Shown one piece after another: positions 35,276 to 46,798 of a stretch of 64,000 nt of DNA. Below the pieces are notes generated by a model. That model was not told the DNA's origin, ran no database searches, and saw only the letters and a program-made list of their open reading frames with translations. The stretch is from Marinobacter daqiaonensis (GTDB lineage: Bacteria; Pseudomonadota; Gammaproteobacteria; Pseudomonadales; Oleiphilaceae). How positions within the stretch are numbered: the stretch's first letter is position 1; every line of letters begins with the position of its first letter. A program made the translations under genes and the position numbers. The DNA is taken from positions 310,001 to 374,000 of the forward strand of contig NZ_FOYW01000002.1 of assembly GCF_900115285.1 (NCBI RefSeq), written 5' to 3'.

Positions 35276-36271
35276 ATGGCAATCCGTACAGCACTGCGAC
35301 TCAAAGCCTCTACCCTGGCACTTGCCGCGTCGGTGGGCCTGGCTGCAGGCTCCATGTCGGTGACCGCGCAGGAACAGCGTTTCGTCACCATCGGCACCGG
35401 TGGTGTTACCGGCGTCTACTACCCGGCAGGCGGCGCCATCTGCCGGCTGGTGAACATGGACCGCAAAGAGCACGGCATCCGCTGCTCGGTGGAAAGCACG
35501 GGCGGTTCCGTCTATAACCTGAACGCCATCCGCCAGGATGAGCTCGATCTGGCCGTGGCCCAGTCCGACTGGCAGTACCATGCCTATAACGGCACCAGTG
35601 AATTCAAGGAACAGGGTCCCCACAAGGATCTGCGGGCTGTCTTTTCCCTGCATCCTGAGCCGTTCACCGTGGTTGCCAGTAAAGGTTCCGGCATCAAGAC
35701 CTTCGAGGACCTTGAGGGCAAACGGGTGTCCGTGGGCAACCCCGGTTCCGGCCAGCGCGCCACCGCCGAGGTGCTGATGGAGGAAATGGGCTGGACCATG
35801 GACAAGTTTTCCCTGGCCGCCGAGCTGAAAGCCGCCGAGCAATCCCAGGCACTCTGCGATGGCAATATTGATGCGTTTTTCTATACCGTGGGCCACCCTT
35901 CCGGCGCCATCAAGGAGGCCACCACCTCTTGTGACAGCACCATCGTCTCTGTGGACAACGAGGCCACCCGCACCCTGGTGGACGATAATCCCTACTACCG
36001 TGTAGCCACGATTCCCGGCGGCATGTACCGGGGTAACGATGACGACGTCAAGACCTTCGGTGTTGCCGCCACCTTCGTGACCTCTGCAGAAGTGCCGGAC
36101 GAAGTGGTCTACGAGGTGGTCCAGGCCGTGTTCGAAAACTTTGACAGCTTCAAGCGGCTGCACCCCGCATTCGGTAACCTGAACAAAGAAGAGATGGTTT
36201 CCGATGCCCTGAGTGCGCCTCTGCATGAAGGTGCGAAAAAGTACTACCGCGAGGTTGGTCTGATCGACTGA
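35276..36271 (+). CDS. TAXI-type TRAP transporter substrate-binding protein (first system)
   Basis: A 331-residue periplasmic protein. Its signal peptide runs to about residue 31 ([17 protein letters not shown], cleavage before QEQRF). Then comes the TAXI-family start [25 protein letters not shown]. Further family blocks are [26 protein letters not shown] and [29 protein letters not shown]. The family binds small carboxylates such as glutamate-like or dicarboxylic compounds. ATG 35276 follows AGAAGGAATC. The permease gene follows after a strong terminator, which favours excess binding protein. Confidence 0.93.
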   Translation: MAIRTALRLKASTLALAASVGLAAGSMSVTAQEQRFVTIGTGGVTGVYYPAGGAICRLVNMDRKEHGIRCSVESTGGSVYNLNAIRQDELDLAVAQSDWQYHAYNGTSEFKEQGPHKDLRAVFSLHPEPFTVVASKGSGIKTFEDLEGKRVSVGNPGSGQRATAEVLMEEMGWTMDKFSLAAELKAAEQSQALCDGNIDAFFYTVGHPSGAIKEATTSCDSTIVSVDNEATRTLVDDNPYYRVATIPGGMYRGNDDDVKTFGVAATFVTSAEVPDEVVYEVVQAVFENFDSFKRLHPAFGNLNKEEMVSDALSAPLHEGAKKYYREVGLID

Positions 36272-36294
36272 CCTGGTTTCTGGTAAAACACGAC

Positions 36295-36331
36295 GCCGGA
36301 GGCATCGCTGCCTCCGGCGGTCTTTTTTTTT
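36295..36331 (+). terminator. Terminator/attenuator between TAXI binding protein and permease
   Basis: GCCGGAGGCA (36295-36304) pairs perfectly with TGCCTCCGGC (36309-36318) around TCGC, followed by GG and a long T-run (36321-36331). It sits inside the transport operon, so it should reduce read-through to the permease. Confidence 0.92.
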
Positions 36332-36359
36332 CGACACCGCTGTCCAACGGAACCGGCCC

Positions 36360-38981
36360 ATGAACCACCGCGATCCCTCTGAGCCCGATAACGTCGATAC
36401 CTCCAGAGTTCACGAGGTACTGCAGGCCGAAACCGGCGGCAGGGCGTTGAAAGGGCCTGAGTCGGTATTGCTGTTCATCGTCCCGGTGATGTGGTCACTG
36501 TTCCAGCTGTGGATCGCATCACCATTGCCTTACATTCTGGAGATCGGGGTTTTCAATTCCACGGAAGCCCGCTCCATTCACCTGGCGTTCGCCATTTTCC
36601 TGGCATATACCGCATTCCCGATGATTCGGGGGCGCCACGAGCAACACATACCCTGGTTCGACTGGTTGCTGGCCCTGGCCGGCTCGTTTTCCGCGGCGTA
36701 CCTCTTCCTGTTCTACGATGAACTGTCGAGTCGCCCCGGGGCACCGATCCTCCAGGACCTGATTGTCGCCCTGGGCGGTCTGTTGCTCCTGCTGGAGGCG
36801 ACACGCCGGGCACTGGGGCTTCCTCTCACCGTCGTTGCGGCGGTTTTCATTTTCTACTCCCTCGCCGGCCCCTGGATGCCGGACGTAATTGCCCACAAGG
36901 GGGCCAGTCTCAGCAAGCTGGCTTCCCATCAATGGCTTGGCACCGAGGGGGTTTTTGGCGTTGCCCTGGGCGTTTCCACCTCCTTCGTTTTCCTGTTTGT
37001 GCTCTTTGGCGCACTTCTGGAGAAGGCAGGTGCCGGCAATTATTTTATCAAGGTCGCGTACGCTCTGCTGGGGCACATGCGGGGCGGACCGGCAAAGGCC
37101 GCTGTGGTTTCCAGTGGTCTTTCCGGCATTATCTCCGGCTCCTCCATCGCCAATGTGGTGACCACCGGCACGTTCACCATTCCCCTCATGAAGCGGGTAG
37201 GGTTCCCGGCCTCCAAGGCCGGTGCGGTTGAAGTGGCCGCCTCCACCAACGGTCAACTGACGCCGCCGATCATGGGGGCGGCCGCCTTCCTGATGGTGGA
37301 GTATGTCGGCATCTCCTACCTGGAGGTGATCAAACATGCCATTCTGCCGGCCATGATTTCCTACATTGCGCTGCTCTTTATTGTCCATGTGGAAGCCTGC
37401 AAGCTGGGGATGAAAGGCATTGAGCGGCTCAACAGGCCAACCCTGGCCCAGCGCATGCTGACCTGGGTCATACTGCTGATCGGACTGATCGTACTGACGC
37501 TTGCCGTCTATTACGGCATCGGTTGGGTGAAGACTGTCTTCGGTGAGACCGCAGTCTGGATTCTGGGGCCATTACTGTTGATTGCCTACATTGGCCTGGT
37601 GGCCTACGCGTCCCGGTTCCCGCCCCTCAAGCTGGATGACGCGTCAGCCGACATGACGGTTCTGCCGGAAGTGGGTCCCACGGTCAAGACCGGCCTTTAC
37701 TTCCTGTTGCCGGTGGTGGTGCTGGTCTGGTGCCTGACCGTGGAACGCTTCTCTCCGCAGCTGTCCGCTTTCTGGGCCACCATGTTCATGGTGTTCATCG
37801 TTCTGACCCAGCGTCCGCTGCTCGCCTTTTTCCGCAAGCAGGGCAGCCTCCTCACGTCGGTCCGCAACGGTGGCAGCGAGCTGATGCACTCTCTTGCGAC
37901 GGGCGGCCGCAACATGGTTGGTATCGGCGTGGCCACGGCCACTGCCGGTATCGTTGTCGGCACGGTCACCCTGACCGGCATCGGCCTGGTGATGACGGAG
38001 TTTGTGGAGTTCATTTCCGGCGGCAATTTGCTGCTGATGCTTGTTTTCACCGCGCTGATCAGTCTGCTGTTGGGGATGGGGCTGCCTACCACCGCCAACT
38101 ACATCGTGGTTTCGACCCTGATGGCGCCGGTTATCGTGACCCTGGGGGCCGAGAATGGCTTGCTGGTGCCGCTGATCGCCGTTCACCTGTTTGTTTTCTA
38201 TTTCGGCATTCTGGCGGATGACACACCACCTGTGGGTCTGGCCGCCTATGCGGCCGCCGCGATATCGGGAGCGGATCCCATCCGCACGGGTATCCAGGGC
38301 TTTGCCTATGATATCCGTACGGCGGTATTGCCCTTCATGTTCATCTTCAATACCCAGCTTCTGCTTATTGGCCTGACCGGCGTCTTCGACCTGGTGGTCA
38401 CCATTGCCAGTGCGGTGGTGGCGATCCTGGCGTTCTCTGCGGCCACTCAGGGTTACTGGCTTACCCGGAGCTACAAATGGGAGTCCGCGTTGTTGCTTCT
38501 GATTGCCTTCACTCTGTTCCGTCCCGGCTTCTGGTGGGACCAGGTCTACCCGGAATTCGAAAGCCGGCCGGGCGCCGAACTGCTGGAGCAGGTACCCGTC
38601 GTGGCGGATATGCCCCATACCGATTCGATCATCGTTCAGGCGTCCGGCATGTCGCTGACCGGCGAGGAGCGGGCCACCTGGATGAAGCTCCCCCTGGAGG
38701 GGGCCGACAATGGGCAGGAGTGGCTCAGTAACGTGGGGGTGGAGCTGCGTCAGGAGGACGACGCCATGGTGGTGGAGTTTGTCGAGTTCGGCGGCCCTGC
38801 GGCGGAAGCAGGACTCGATTTCGACTGGACCATCAACAAGGTCCGTGTGCCCCAGGAACGGCCACCCCGCGAGCTGGTTTTCATTCCCGCCCTGGCACTG
38901 CTGGTGCTGATCGGCTGGCTGCAGCTACGGCGCCGCCCCGGGGAGCCGGGCGAGGCCCACGGAGGCCGGGCAGCCACCTGA
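36360..38981 (+). CDS. TRAP transporter fused permease (DctQM fusion) with C-terminal DUF3394-like domain
   Basis: An 873-residue inner-membrane protein with many hydrophobic segments. The small-subunit-like N-terminal part (TMs to about residue 130) is fused to the DctM-like part, recognisable from GGPAKAAVVSSGLSGIISGSSIANVVTTGTFTIPLMKRVGF and the repeat LLGMGLPTTANYIVVSTLMAPVI. After the last inner TM block there is an extra soluble region (about residues 755-845, with a PDZ-like VEFVEFGGPAAEAGLDFDWTINKVRV) and a final TM. This matches the DUF3394 extension of TAXI-type permeases. It uses an ion gradient for uptake with the binding protein upstream. Confidence 0.92.
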   Translation: MNHRDPSEPDNVDTSRVHEVLQAETGGRALKGPESVLLFIVPVMWSLFQLWIASPLPYILEIGVFNSTEARSIHLAFAIFLAYTAFPMIRGRHEQHIPWFDWLLALAGSFSAAYLFLFYDELSSRPGAPILQDLIVALGGLLLLLEATRRALGLPLTVVAAVFIFYSLAGPWMPDVIAHKGASLSKLASHQWLGTEGVFGVALGVSTSFVFLFVLFGALLEKAGAGNYFIKVAYALLGHMRGGPAKAAVVSSGLSGIISGSSIANVVTTGTFTIPLMKRVGFPASKAGAVEVAASTNGQLTPPIMGAAAFLMVEYVGISYLEVIKHAILPAMISYIALLFIVHVEACKLGMKGIERLNRPTLAQRMLTWVILLIGLIVLTLAVYYGIGWVKTVFGETAVWILGPLLLIAYIGLVAYASRFPPLKLDDASADMTVLPEVGPTVKTGLYFLLPVVVLVWCLTVERFSPQLSAFWATMFMVFIVLTQRPLLAFFRKQGSLLTSVRNGGSELMHSLATGGRNMVGIGVATATAGIVVGTVTLTGIGLVMTEFVEFISGGNLLLMLVFTALISLLLGMGLPTTANYIVVSTLMAPVIVTLGAENGLLVPLIAVHLFVFYFGILADDTPPVGLAAYAAAAISGADPIRTGIQGFAYDIRTAVLPFMFIFNTQLLLIGLTGVFDLVVTIASAVVAILAFSAATQGYWLTRSYKWESALLLLIAFTLFRPGFWWDQVYPEFESRPGAELLEQVPVVADMPHTDSIIVQASGMSLTGEERATWMKLPLEGADNGQEWLSNVGVELRQEDDAMVVEFVEFGGPAAEAGLDFDWTINKVRVPQERPPRELVFIPALALLVLIGWLQLRRRPGEPGEAHGGRAAT

Positions 38982-39006
38982 CAAAACAGCATTTTTCCTG
39001 TACACT
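38978..39006 (+). promoter_or_regulatory. Predicted thrS promoter
   Basis: CTGACA (38978-38983) and TACACT (39001-39006) are 17 bases apart, immediately after the permease gene. A hairpin in the leader (GAGCCGC 39019-39025 with GCGGCTC 39035-39041) lies between promoter and gene and could serve in leader control. Confidence 0.6.
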
Positions 39007-39090
39007 CCGGGCCCGATCGAGCCGCACTGGTAGCGCGGCTCCCGTTAACACGTGGTCTTTGGTACGGATCACCGCTGAGAGGAGTTTTCC

Positions 39091-41016
39091 ATGCCCGTAG
39101 TCACTCTGCCTGATGGCAGCCATCGCAGCTTCCCCAATCCCGTCACCGTTCATGATGTGGCCGCCGACATTGGCGCGGGTCTGGCCAAGGCAGCCCTTGC
39201 CGGTCGGGTCAATGGCACCCTGGTGGACACCAGTTACGAGATCAATGATGACGTCGATCTGGCGATCATCACCGAGCGTGACGAAGAGGGCCTGGATGTC
39301 ATCCGGCATTCCACCGCCCACCTGCTTGCCATGGCGGTGAAAGAGCTGTTCCCGGAGGCCCAGGTGACCATCGGTCCGGTGATTGACAACGGCTTCTACT
39401 ACGATTTCAAATACGACCGCCCCTTCACCAACGATGATCTGGCGCGGATCGAAAACCGGATGGAAGAACTGGCAAAGCAGGATATTCCCGTATCCCGCTC
39501 GGTCATGTCCCGGGACGAGGCCATCAGGCTGTTTAACGAGATGGGGGAGGAGTACAAGGTCCGCATCATCGAGGATATTCCCGGCGACGAGGACCTATCT
39601 TTCTACCGCCAGGGCGACTTTATCGACCTCTGTCGTGGTCCCCACGTGCCAAGCTCCGGCAAGCTCAAGGCGTTCAGGCTGACCAAAGTGGCGGGTGCGT
39701 ACTGGCGCGGTGATACCGGCAATGAGCAGCTGCAACGTGTCTACGGAACCGCCTGGGCCAGCAAGAAGGAGCTCAAAGCCTATCTCCAGCGTCTTGAAGA
39801 GGCGGAGAAGCGTGACCACCGCAAGATCGGCAAGAAGCTGAACCTGTTCCACATGCAGGAAGAGGCCCCGGGCATGGTGTTCTGGCACCCGGACGGCTGG
39901 TCACTGTATCAGGAAGTCGAGCAGTACATGCGCGAGATGCAACGCCGCCACGGCTACCAGGAAATCAGGACGCCCCAGGTGGTGTCCCGTACCCTGTGGG
40001 AGAAGTCGGGGCACTGGGACAAGTTCCACGACGACATGTTCACCACCGAGTCGGAAAAGCACGACTTCGCCATCAAGCCCATGAACTGCCCCTGTCATAT
40101 CCAGGTGTTCAATCAGGGCCTGAAGAGTTACAAGGACCTGCCTCTGCGCCTTGCGGAATTCGGTTCCTGTCACCGCAACGAAGCCTCCGGCGCACTCCAC
40201 GGCCTGATGCGGGTCCGGGGTTTCACCCAGGATGATGCCCATATCTTCTGTGAAGAGAGTGCCATCCAGGAGGAGGTTTCGCGGTTTATTGAGATGCTGC
40301 ATGAGGTCTATGCCGACTTCGGCTTCGACCAGATCCTCTACAAGCTCTCCACCCGGCCTGAAAAGCGCGTGGGTTCCGACGAGGTATGGGACAAGGCCGA
40401 GGCGGCCCTGGAAGAAGCCCTAAATCGCGAAGGGGTGGACTGGGAATTACTGCCGGGCGAGGGCGCCTTTTACGGTCCCAAGATCGAGTTTTCCCTGAAA
40501 GATTGCATCGGCCGGGTCTGGCAATGCGGTACGATTCAGGTGGATTTCTCCATGCCCGGCCGTCTCGGTGCCCAGTTCGTCGCGGACAATTCCGAGCGCA
40601 GGACGCCGGTTATGTTGCATCGGGCGGTGCTCGGCTCTTTCGAGCGTTTTATCGGTATCCTGATCGAGGAGTACGAAGGCGCTTTCCCGACCTGGCTGGC
40701 ACCTACCCAGGTCGCGGTGCTCAATATCACCGATCGTCAGGACGATTATTGCCGGAATCTGGCAAAAAAGTGGCAGGATGCGGGCTATCGGGTAAATGCT
40801 GACTTGAGAAACGAGAAGATCGGCTTTAAAATCCGCGAGCATACATTAAACAAGGTTCCGTATCTGGTCGTTGTCGGCGATAAGGAAGTCGAAAACGGCG
40901 CCGTTGCGGTGAGAACCCGCAAAGGGGAAGATCTCGGAACCATGACGCCGGAAGCGTTCGAGGCTCTGCTTGCAGCAGAGATCGCGCGCAAAGGCAGAAC
41001 CAAGACGGAGAACTGA
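39091..41016 (+). CDS. thrS: Threonyl-tRNA synthetase
   Basis: A 641-residue class II synthetase of normal length. It has the N-terminal TGS domain ([32 protein letters not shown]) and the editing domain ([37 protein letters not shown]; later [18 protein letters not shown]). The catalytic core includes [12 protein letters not shown] and the motif 2 region [31 protein letters not shown]. The anticodon-binding domain is at the end. It charges tRNA-Thr. GAGGAG lies before the ATG. Its stop codon overlaps the first base of the infC start, so translation of the two is coupled. Confidence 0.98.
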   Translation: MPVVTLPDGSHRSFPNPVTVHDVAADIGAGLAKAALAGRVNGTLVDTSYEINDDVDLAIITERDEEGLDVIRHSTAHLLAMAVKELFPEAQVTIGPVIDNGFYYDFKYDRPFTNDDLARIENRMEELAKQDIPVSRSVMSRDEAIRLFNEMGEEYKVRIIEDIPGDEDLSFYRQGDFIDLCRGPHVPSSGKLKAFRLTKVAGAYWRGDTGNEQLQRVYGTAWASKKELKAYLQRLEEAEKRDHRKIGKKLNLFHMQEEAPGMVFWHPDGWSLYQEVEQYMREMQRRHGYQEIRTPQVVSRTLWEKSGHWDKFHDDMFTTESEKHDFAIKPMNCPCHIQVFNQGLKSYKDLPLRLAEFGSCHRNEASGALHGLMRVRGFTQDDAHIFCEESAIQEEVSRFIEMLHEVYADFGFDQILYKLSTRPEKRVGSDEVWDKAEAALEEALNREGVDWELLPGEGAFYGPKIEFSLKDCIGRVWQCGTIQVDFSMPGRLGAQFVADNSERRTPVMLHRAVLGSFERFIGILIEEYEGAFPTWLAPTQVAVLNITDRQDDYCRNLAKKWQDAGYRVNADLRNEKIGFKIREHTLNKVPYLVVVGDKEVENGAVAVRTRKGEDLGTMTPEAFEALLAAEIARKGRTKTEN

Positions 41017-41558
41017 TTATCAAACAGCGAACGAATCGGGGTGGTCGCGCACCACGCGCACCTATCAATGAGAACATTGACGCAACTGAAGTCCGCCTGA
41101 TAGACGCGGAGGGCAACCAGGTCGGGGTGGTTCCGATCGAAGAGGCTCTGAAAAAAGCAGAAGAAGCGTCTCTGGACCTGGTTCAGGTTACGGATTCCGA
41201 TCCGGTCGTCTGTAAGATAATGGACTACGGCAAGAAGATCTTCGAAGAGAAGAAAGCCAAGGCTGCTGCGAAGAAAAAGCAGAAGCAGGTCCAGGTAAAA
41301 GAAGTGAAATTCAGACCAGGGACGGAAGAAGGGGATTATCAGGTCAAACTACGCAACCTGATACGTTTCCTTGAAAACGGGGACCGAGGCAAAGTCACTG
41401 TTCGTTTCCGCGGCCGTGAGATGGCACACCAGGAAATCGGTATGCAGCTCATGAACCGCATCGAGAAGGACATTGAGGAGCTGGCCCAGGTAGAGCAACG
41501 GCCCAAGATGGAAGGCCGCCAGATGACCATGGTTGTAGCGCCCCGTAAAAAGAAGTAA
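41016..41558 (+). CDS. infC: Translation initiation factor IF-3 (ATT start)
   Basis: A 180-residue protein, the same length as E. coli IF-3. The N-domain starts with [38 protein letters not shown] and the C-domain has [48 protein letters not shown]. It has no ATG, GTG or TTG near the true N-terminus. The likely start is ATT at 41016, overlapping the thrS stop (TGATT), with GGAG five bases upstream; ATC at 41019 is an alternative. In E. coli the ATT start lets IF-3 repress its own translation, and the same control is expected here. Confidence 0.96.
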   Translation: MIKQRTNRGGRAPRAPINENIDATEVRLIDAEGNQVGVVPIEEALKKAEEASLDLVQVTDSDPVVCKIMDYGKKIFEEKKAKAAAKKKQKQVQVKEVKFRPGTEEGDYQVKLRNLIRFLENGDRGKVTVRFRGREMAHQEIGMQLMNRIEKDIEELAQVEQRPKMEGRQMTMVVAPRKKK

Positions 41559-41576
41559 TCCCGAATACAGCTCAGG

Positions 41577-41596
41577 TCCCCCGCGCTGGCGGGGGA
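41577..41596 (+). repeat. Strong hairpin between infC and rpmI
   Basis: TCCCCCGC (41577-41584) pairs perfectly with GCGGGGGA (41589-41596) around GCTG. The sequence after it (TTTG) is a poor U-run, so it is at most a weak terminator. It may tune expression of the ribosomal-protein genes. Confidence 0.65.
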
Positions 41597-41650
41597 TTTG
41601 TCGTTCAGGATTGCATTTATCGATGCATAACAGAATGCGGAGTTTTAGAA

Positions 41651-41842
41651 ATGTCCAAGATGAAAACCAAGAGCGGAGCCACCAAGCGGTTCAAGAAAAC
41701 CGCCACCGGCTTCAAGCACAAGCAGTCCTTCACCAGTCATATCCTGACCAAGAAGAGCCCGAAGCGTAAGCGTCAACTGCGCGGCACCAAGCTGGTTGCC
41801 AAGTCGGACGTTGCTGCGATCAAACGCATGATCGCCTGTTAA
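41651..41842 (+). CDS. rpmI: Large ribosomal subunit protein bL35
   Basis: A 63-residue, strongly basic protein, [45 protein letters not shown], which is a clear bL35. It sits in the invariant infC-rpmI-rplT order. In E. coli bL20 represses this gene by binding its leader; an equivalent site is possible but was not identified. Confidence 0.98.
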   Translation: MSKMKTKSGATKRFKKTATGFKHKQSFTSHILTKKSPKRKRQLRGTKLVAKSDVAAIKRMIAC

Positions 41843-41869
41843 TCAATTGGTCAGAGGAAGGATTAGTTT

Positions 41870-42223
41870 ATGGCACGTGTAAAGCGTGGCGTGGTAGCAC
41901 GCCGTCGTCACAAGAAAGTTCTGAAGCAGGCCAAGGGTTACTATGGTGCCCGCAGTCGCGTCTTCCGTGTAGCCAAGCAGGCGGTCATCAAGGCGGGTCA
42001 GTACGCCTATCGTGACCGTCGCAACCGCAAGCGTGCGTTCCGCGCCCTGTGGATCTCACGGATCAACGCCGGCGCCCGCGCCAATGGTCTGTCCTACAGC
42101 CGGCTGATCGCCGGTCTGAAGAAGGCCGAAGTGGAAATCGATCGTAAGGTTCTGGCCGATCTGGCCATGAATGAGCAGCAGGCGTTTTCTGCTGTTGTGG
42201 AAAAAGCAAAAGCGGCGCTCTGA
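41870..42223 (+). CDS. rplT: Large ribosomal subunit protein bL20
   Basis: A 117-residue basic protein of standard length. It has the N-terminal RNA-binding helix ([53 protein letters not shown]) and the globular end ([27 protein letters not shown]). It is an early-assembling 50S protein. AGAGGAAGG precedes the ATG. A terminator follows 65 bases downstream. Confidence 0.99.
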   Translation: MARVKRGVVARRRHKKVLKQAKGYYGARSRVFRVAKQAVIKAGQYAYRDRRNRKRAFRALWISRINAGARANGLSYSRLIAGLKKAEVEIDRKVLADLAMNEQQAFSAVVEKAKAAL

Positions 42224-42288
42224 TCGCTGAGCTCTTTCAACGAGTTTCGATCGATGAGTGGCCTCTGACACAAGAGGTTACTCCTGAC

Positions 42289-42318
42289 AGGGGAAGGGCG
42301 CGCTCTTCCCCTGTTTTT
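42289..42318 (+). terminator. Terminator after rplT
   Basis: AGGGGAAG (42289-42296) pairs with CTTCCCCT (42305-42312), followed by G and TTTTT. It separates the rplT transcript from pheS or acts as an attenuator of read-through. Confidence 0.9.
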
Positions 42319-42384
42319 GTTTGTGGCGGTCGGTTTTCCGGAGCTGACGCCGCTATTCGCAGTTTTTCGCGACCCGATTCAACA

Positions 42385-43461
<1,077 letters not shown>

Positions 43462-43510
43462 TTACAGCGGCTCCCCACAGACAACATCGCATTCGAACAA
43501 GGCATTTACC

Positions 43511-45883
43511 ATGAAATTTAGCGAAAAGTGGCTGCGCGAGTGGGTTAACCCGGCCATTGGCACCCAGGAACTGATGGACCAGCTCACCATGGCGGGGCTG
43601 GAAGTGGACGGTTTTGAGCCGGTGGCAGGGGAATTTTCCGGCGTTATTGTTGGCGAGGTCCGATCGGTTGCACCCCATCCCGACGCGGACAAGCTGCGGG
43701 TCTGTGAGGTAGCCGGTGGTGACGAGGTGGTCCAGGTGGTCTGTGGTGCGCCCAATGTCCGGGAAGGCATGAAGGTGCCTTTCGCGGTGGTGGGAGCGGT
43801 ACTTCCCGGTGACTTCAGCATCAAGAAGGCCAAGTTGCGGGGGCAGCCATCCAACGGCATGCTCTGTTCCGAGTCCGAGCTGGGTCTTTCCGATGATCAT
43901 GCCGGCCTGATGGAATTGCCTGCGGACGCGACAACCGGGCAGGACATGAGCGATTATCTGGGCCTGAACGATGTCAGCATCGATGTCGACTTGACACCGA
44001 ACCGCGCCGACTGCCTGTCCCTGAGGGGACTCGCCCGGGAAGTAGGCGTGCTCACGGGGCAGCCGGTACAGGAGCCGGGGCTTCGGGCGGTTCCCGCCAG
44101 CCATGACCAGAAGCCCGCCATCGTGGTCGAGGCACCGGCGGAATGCCCGAGGTACCTCGGGCGCATCATCCGCAATGTCGACCTTTCGGCGGAAACGCCG
44201 CTGTGGATGGTGGAGAAACTTCGTCGCAGTGGCATCCGCTCCATTGATGCCGCAGTGGATATCACCAACTACGTGATGCTGGAGCTGGGTCAGCCCCTGC
44301 ATGCCTTCGATCGTGCCGAGATCGAAGGCGGCATCGTGGTGCGCCTGGCCCGGGAGAGCGAAGAGCTGGTGCTGCTGGATGGCCAGACTGTCAAGCTGAC
44401 TCCGGATACCCTGGTCATTGCCGACCATGAGAAGCCCCTGGCCATCGCCGGCGTGATGGGAGGGGAGCATTCAGGTGTCAGCGAAAGAACCCGTGACATT
44501 GTCCTCGAGTCCGCCTGGTTCGAACCGGTGGCACTGGCCGGTAAGGCCCGGCATTACGGGTTGCACACCGATGCTTCCCATCGATTTGAGCGGGGCGTCG
44601 ACTATCAGCTGGCGCGAACCGCCATGGAGCGGGCAACGGCGTTGCTGCTGCAGATAACCGGCGGCGAAGCCGGGGAGATTGTCGAGGTGGCCAGTGAGGC
44701 CCACCTGCCTCAGGAGCGACAGGTGACCCTTCGGTCCGGCCGTCTCAATGCCGTATTGGGCATGGCCATCGATGCGGCCCGCGTTGAGGATATCCTGACC
44801 CGTCTTGGCCTGGATATTGTCGACAGCACAGGAGACCGCTGGACCATCAGGGTGCCCAGTTACCGCCCCGATATTTCCATTGAGGAAGACCTGATCGAGG
44901 AGGTTGGTCGAATCTATGGCTACAACAACCTTCCGGTGACCGAGCCGGTGGGCTCCCTGGCCATGCGCCCGAAACCGGAAGCGCTCCGCCCGGCGTCTGC
45001 GGTTCGTAACTTCCTGGTTTCCCGTGGCTACCAGGAGGCCATTACCTACAGCTTCGTGGATCCGAAAGTTCAGGAAATTCTCGACCCGGAGCGGGAGGGC
45101 ATTGCTCTGGCCAATCCCATCTCTGCGGACCTGGCGGTGATGCGGACCACGCTCTGGAGTGGACTGGTAAAGACTCTAGAGTATAACCAGAAGCGCCAGC
45201 AGCCCCGAATCCGTCTGTTCGAAACCGGCCTGCGGTTCATTCGGGAAGGGGATCAGATCGAGCAGCAGCCGATGCTGGCGGGGATTGTGACAGGGTCCCA
45301 GTTGCCGGAGAACTGGGCCAACGGCCGGCGGGAAGCGGATTTCTTCGATGTCAAGGGAGAGCTGGAATCGCTGTTTCGCCTGCTGGGTGTTGGGGTGCGT
45401 TTTGAGGCCGGCAAACACCCGGCGCTGCACCCGGGCCAGACAGCCAGGCTGCTTCTTGGCGAGCGCCAGGTAGGCTGGTTGGGCACGATGCATCCCCAGG
45501 TGCAGAAAAAGCTGGATCTCAATGGCACCATCCTGATGTTTGAGCTATTCTTGAATCCAATCGTTTCCGGATATGTACCTAATTTCAAAGAATTTTCAAA
45601 ATTCCCTGAAGTTCGTCGGGATTTGGCTATTATTATCGGAAATGAGATTGCGTTTGCAGACGTGGACCGGGTAGTCCGTGACAATGCCGGAGAACGTCTG
45701 ACTGCATTGCGTGCGTTTGATGTCTATGAAGGCGAAAAACTTGGTGAAGGTAAGCGAAGCCTTGCCCTGAGCCTCTTCTGGCAGCATCCGGAGCGCACAC
45801 TCAATGATGATGAAGTGCATGAGCTCTTCAACAGGGTCATCGACGCCCTGCAGAAAGAGCTGGGGGCGACACTGAGGAGTTAG
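43511..45883 (+). CDS. pheT: Phenylalanyl-tRNA synthetase beta subunit
   Basis: A 790-residue subunit. It starts [17 protein letters not shown] and has the tRNA-binding EMAP/OB domain ([23 protein letters not shown]). It also has the B3/B4 editing region ([25 protein letters not shown]), the B5 domain, and the C-terminal ferredoxin-like anticodon-binding domain ([28 protein letters not shown]). The frame is open further upstream into pheS, but ATG 43511 gives the family N-terminus. ihfA begins three bases after its stop codon. Confidence 0.98.
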   Translation: MKFSEKWLREWVNPAIGTQELMDQLTMAGLEVDGFEPVAGEFSGVIVGEVRSVAPHPDADKLRVCEVAGGDEVVQVVCGAPNVREGMKVPFAVVGAVLPGDFSIKKAKLRGQPSNGMLCSESELGLSDDHAGLMELPADATTGQDMSDYLGLNDVSIDVDLTPNRADCLSLRGLAREVGVLTGQPVQEPGLRAVPASHDQKPAIVVEAPAECPRYLGRIIRNVDLSAETPLWMVEKLRRSGIRSIDAAVDITNYVMLELGQPLHAFDRAEIEGGIVVRLARESEELVLLDGQTVKLTPDTLVIADHEKPLAIAGVMGGEHSGVSERTRDIVLESAWFEPVALAGKARHYGLHTDASHRFERGVDYQLARTAMERATALLLQITGGEAGEIVEVASEAHLPQERQVTLRSGRLNAVLGMAIDAARVEDILTRLGLDIVDSTGDRWTIRVPSYRPDISIEEDLIEEVGRIYGYNNLPVTEPVGSLAMRPKPEALRPASAVRNFLVSRGYQEAITYSFVDPKVQEILDPEREGIALANPISADLAVMRTTLWSGLVKTLEYNQKRQQPRIRLFETGLRFIREGDQIEQQPMLAGIVTGSQLPENWANGRREADFFDVKGELESLFRLLGVGVRFEAGKHPALHPGQTARLLLGERQVGWLGTMHPQVQKKLDLNGTILMFELFLNPIVSGYVPNFKEFSKFPEVRRDLAIIIGNEIAFADVDRVVRDNAGERLTALRAFDVYEGEKLGEGKRSLALSLFWQHPERTLNDDEVHELFNRVIDALQKELGATLRS

Positions 45884-45885
45884 GA

Positions 45886-46185
45886 ATGGCGGCTTTGACG
45901 AAGGCGGAAATGGCGGAACGGCTGTACGAGGAACTGGGTCTCAATAAACGGGAAGCCAAGGAGATGGTGGAAGCTTTTTTCGACGAAATCAGAGACGCAT
46001 TGAGTCACAACGAGCAGGTGAAGCTGTCGGGTTTCGGCAACTTTGATCTGCGGGACAAGAAGCAGCGTCCGGGAAGGAACCCCAAGACCGGGGAGGAAAT
46101 CCCCATCAGTGCACGACGGGTAGTGACTTTCCGGCCAGGGCAGAAACTTAAACAGAAAGTAGAAACCTATGCTGGAACCCAGTAA
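45886..46185 (+). CDS. ihfA: Integration host factor subunit alpha
   Basis: A 99-residue DNA-bending protein. It begins [39 protein letters not shown], and its DNA-intercalating arm reads [41 protein letters not shown], with the conserved Pro of GRNPKTG. It forms the heterodimer IHF with IhfB. GAGGAG lies just upstream within the end of pheT, so translation is coupled. Its final 17 bases overlap the MerR-type gene. Confidence 0.98.
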   Translation: MAALTKAEMAERLYEELGLNKREAKEMVEAFFDEIRDALSHNEQVKLSGFGNFDLRDKKQRPGRNPKTGEEIPISARRVVTFRPGQKLKQKVETYAGTQ

Positions 46186-46534
46186 TAACAACGAACTGCC
46201 AGCGATCCCTGGCAAGCGTTATTTCACTATCGGGGAAGTGGCCGACCTGTGCCATGTGAAGGCTCATGTCCTGAGGTACTGGGAGCAGGAGTTTCCGCAG
46301 CTTTCACCGGTCAAGCGCCGTGGCAACCGTCGCTACTATCAGCGGGCGGACGTGATAACCATCCGCCAGATACGCAGCCTGCTTTACGATCAGGGCTACA
46401 CCATTGGTGGCGCCAAGCAGAAGCTCAATGGCGAGGAGATCAAGGAAGACACCAGCCAGTACAAGCAATTGATCCGTCAGATGATCACAGAGCTTGAAGA
46501 CGTTCTGGATGTGCTCACCGCGCCGACGAAATAG
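46169..46534 (+). CDS. MerR family transcriptional regulator
   Basis: A 121-residue regulator with an N-terminal MerR helix-turn-helix ([69 protein letters not shown]) followed by a short dimerisation helix. It has no metal-binding Cys loop. This protein is found immediately after ihfA in most gammaproteobacteria. Its effector and targets are unknown. It overlaps ihfA by 17 bases and is followed by a terminator. Confidence 0.95.
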   Translation: MLEPSNNNELPAIPGKRYFTIGEVADLCHVKAHVLRYWEQEFPQLSPVKRRGNRRYYQRADVITIRQIRSLLYDQGYTIGGAKQKLNGEEIKEDTSQYKQLIRQMITELEDVLDVLTAPTK

Positions 46535-46582
46535 TCCGGCCTTCCCCTACGTGCCGTAGTGTGGAAAGAACCGCGAAAGAGA

Positions 46583-46607
46583 ACCGGCCCGGGTGGCCGG
46601 TTTTTTT
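46583..46607 (+). terminator. Terminator of the thrS-ihfA-merR block
   Basis: ACCGGCC (46583-46589) pairs with GGCCGGT (46595-46601), followed by seven T residues. Confidence 0.92.
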
Positions 46608-46757
46608 ATGGACCGAGGAATGGCCATGTGTGCCCGGCGTTGAAGGGACAGCAGCCCTGGGCTATGGTTCAGGAGGAGTCCAGCACAACGAAGGTTATCT
46701 ATGAACCCCGCCCTGAATGATCCGGGCTTAGCCCATGCCGCCTCCTTTGGTGACCGG

Positions 46758-46793
46758 GCCAGACTCGGGCTTATCTGAAAGTCCGGCCCGGAG
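46758..46793 (-). repeat. Imperfect inverted repeat after the acyl-CoA dehydrogenase gene
   Basis: CCGGGCCAGACT and AGTCCGGCCCGG are complementary except for one position. It lies just past the stop codon of the minus-strand acyl-CoA dehydrogenase gene and may mark its 3' end, but no U-run follows. Confidence 0.5.
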
Positions 46794-46798
46794 CACGT

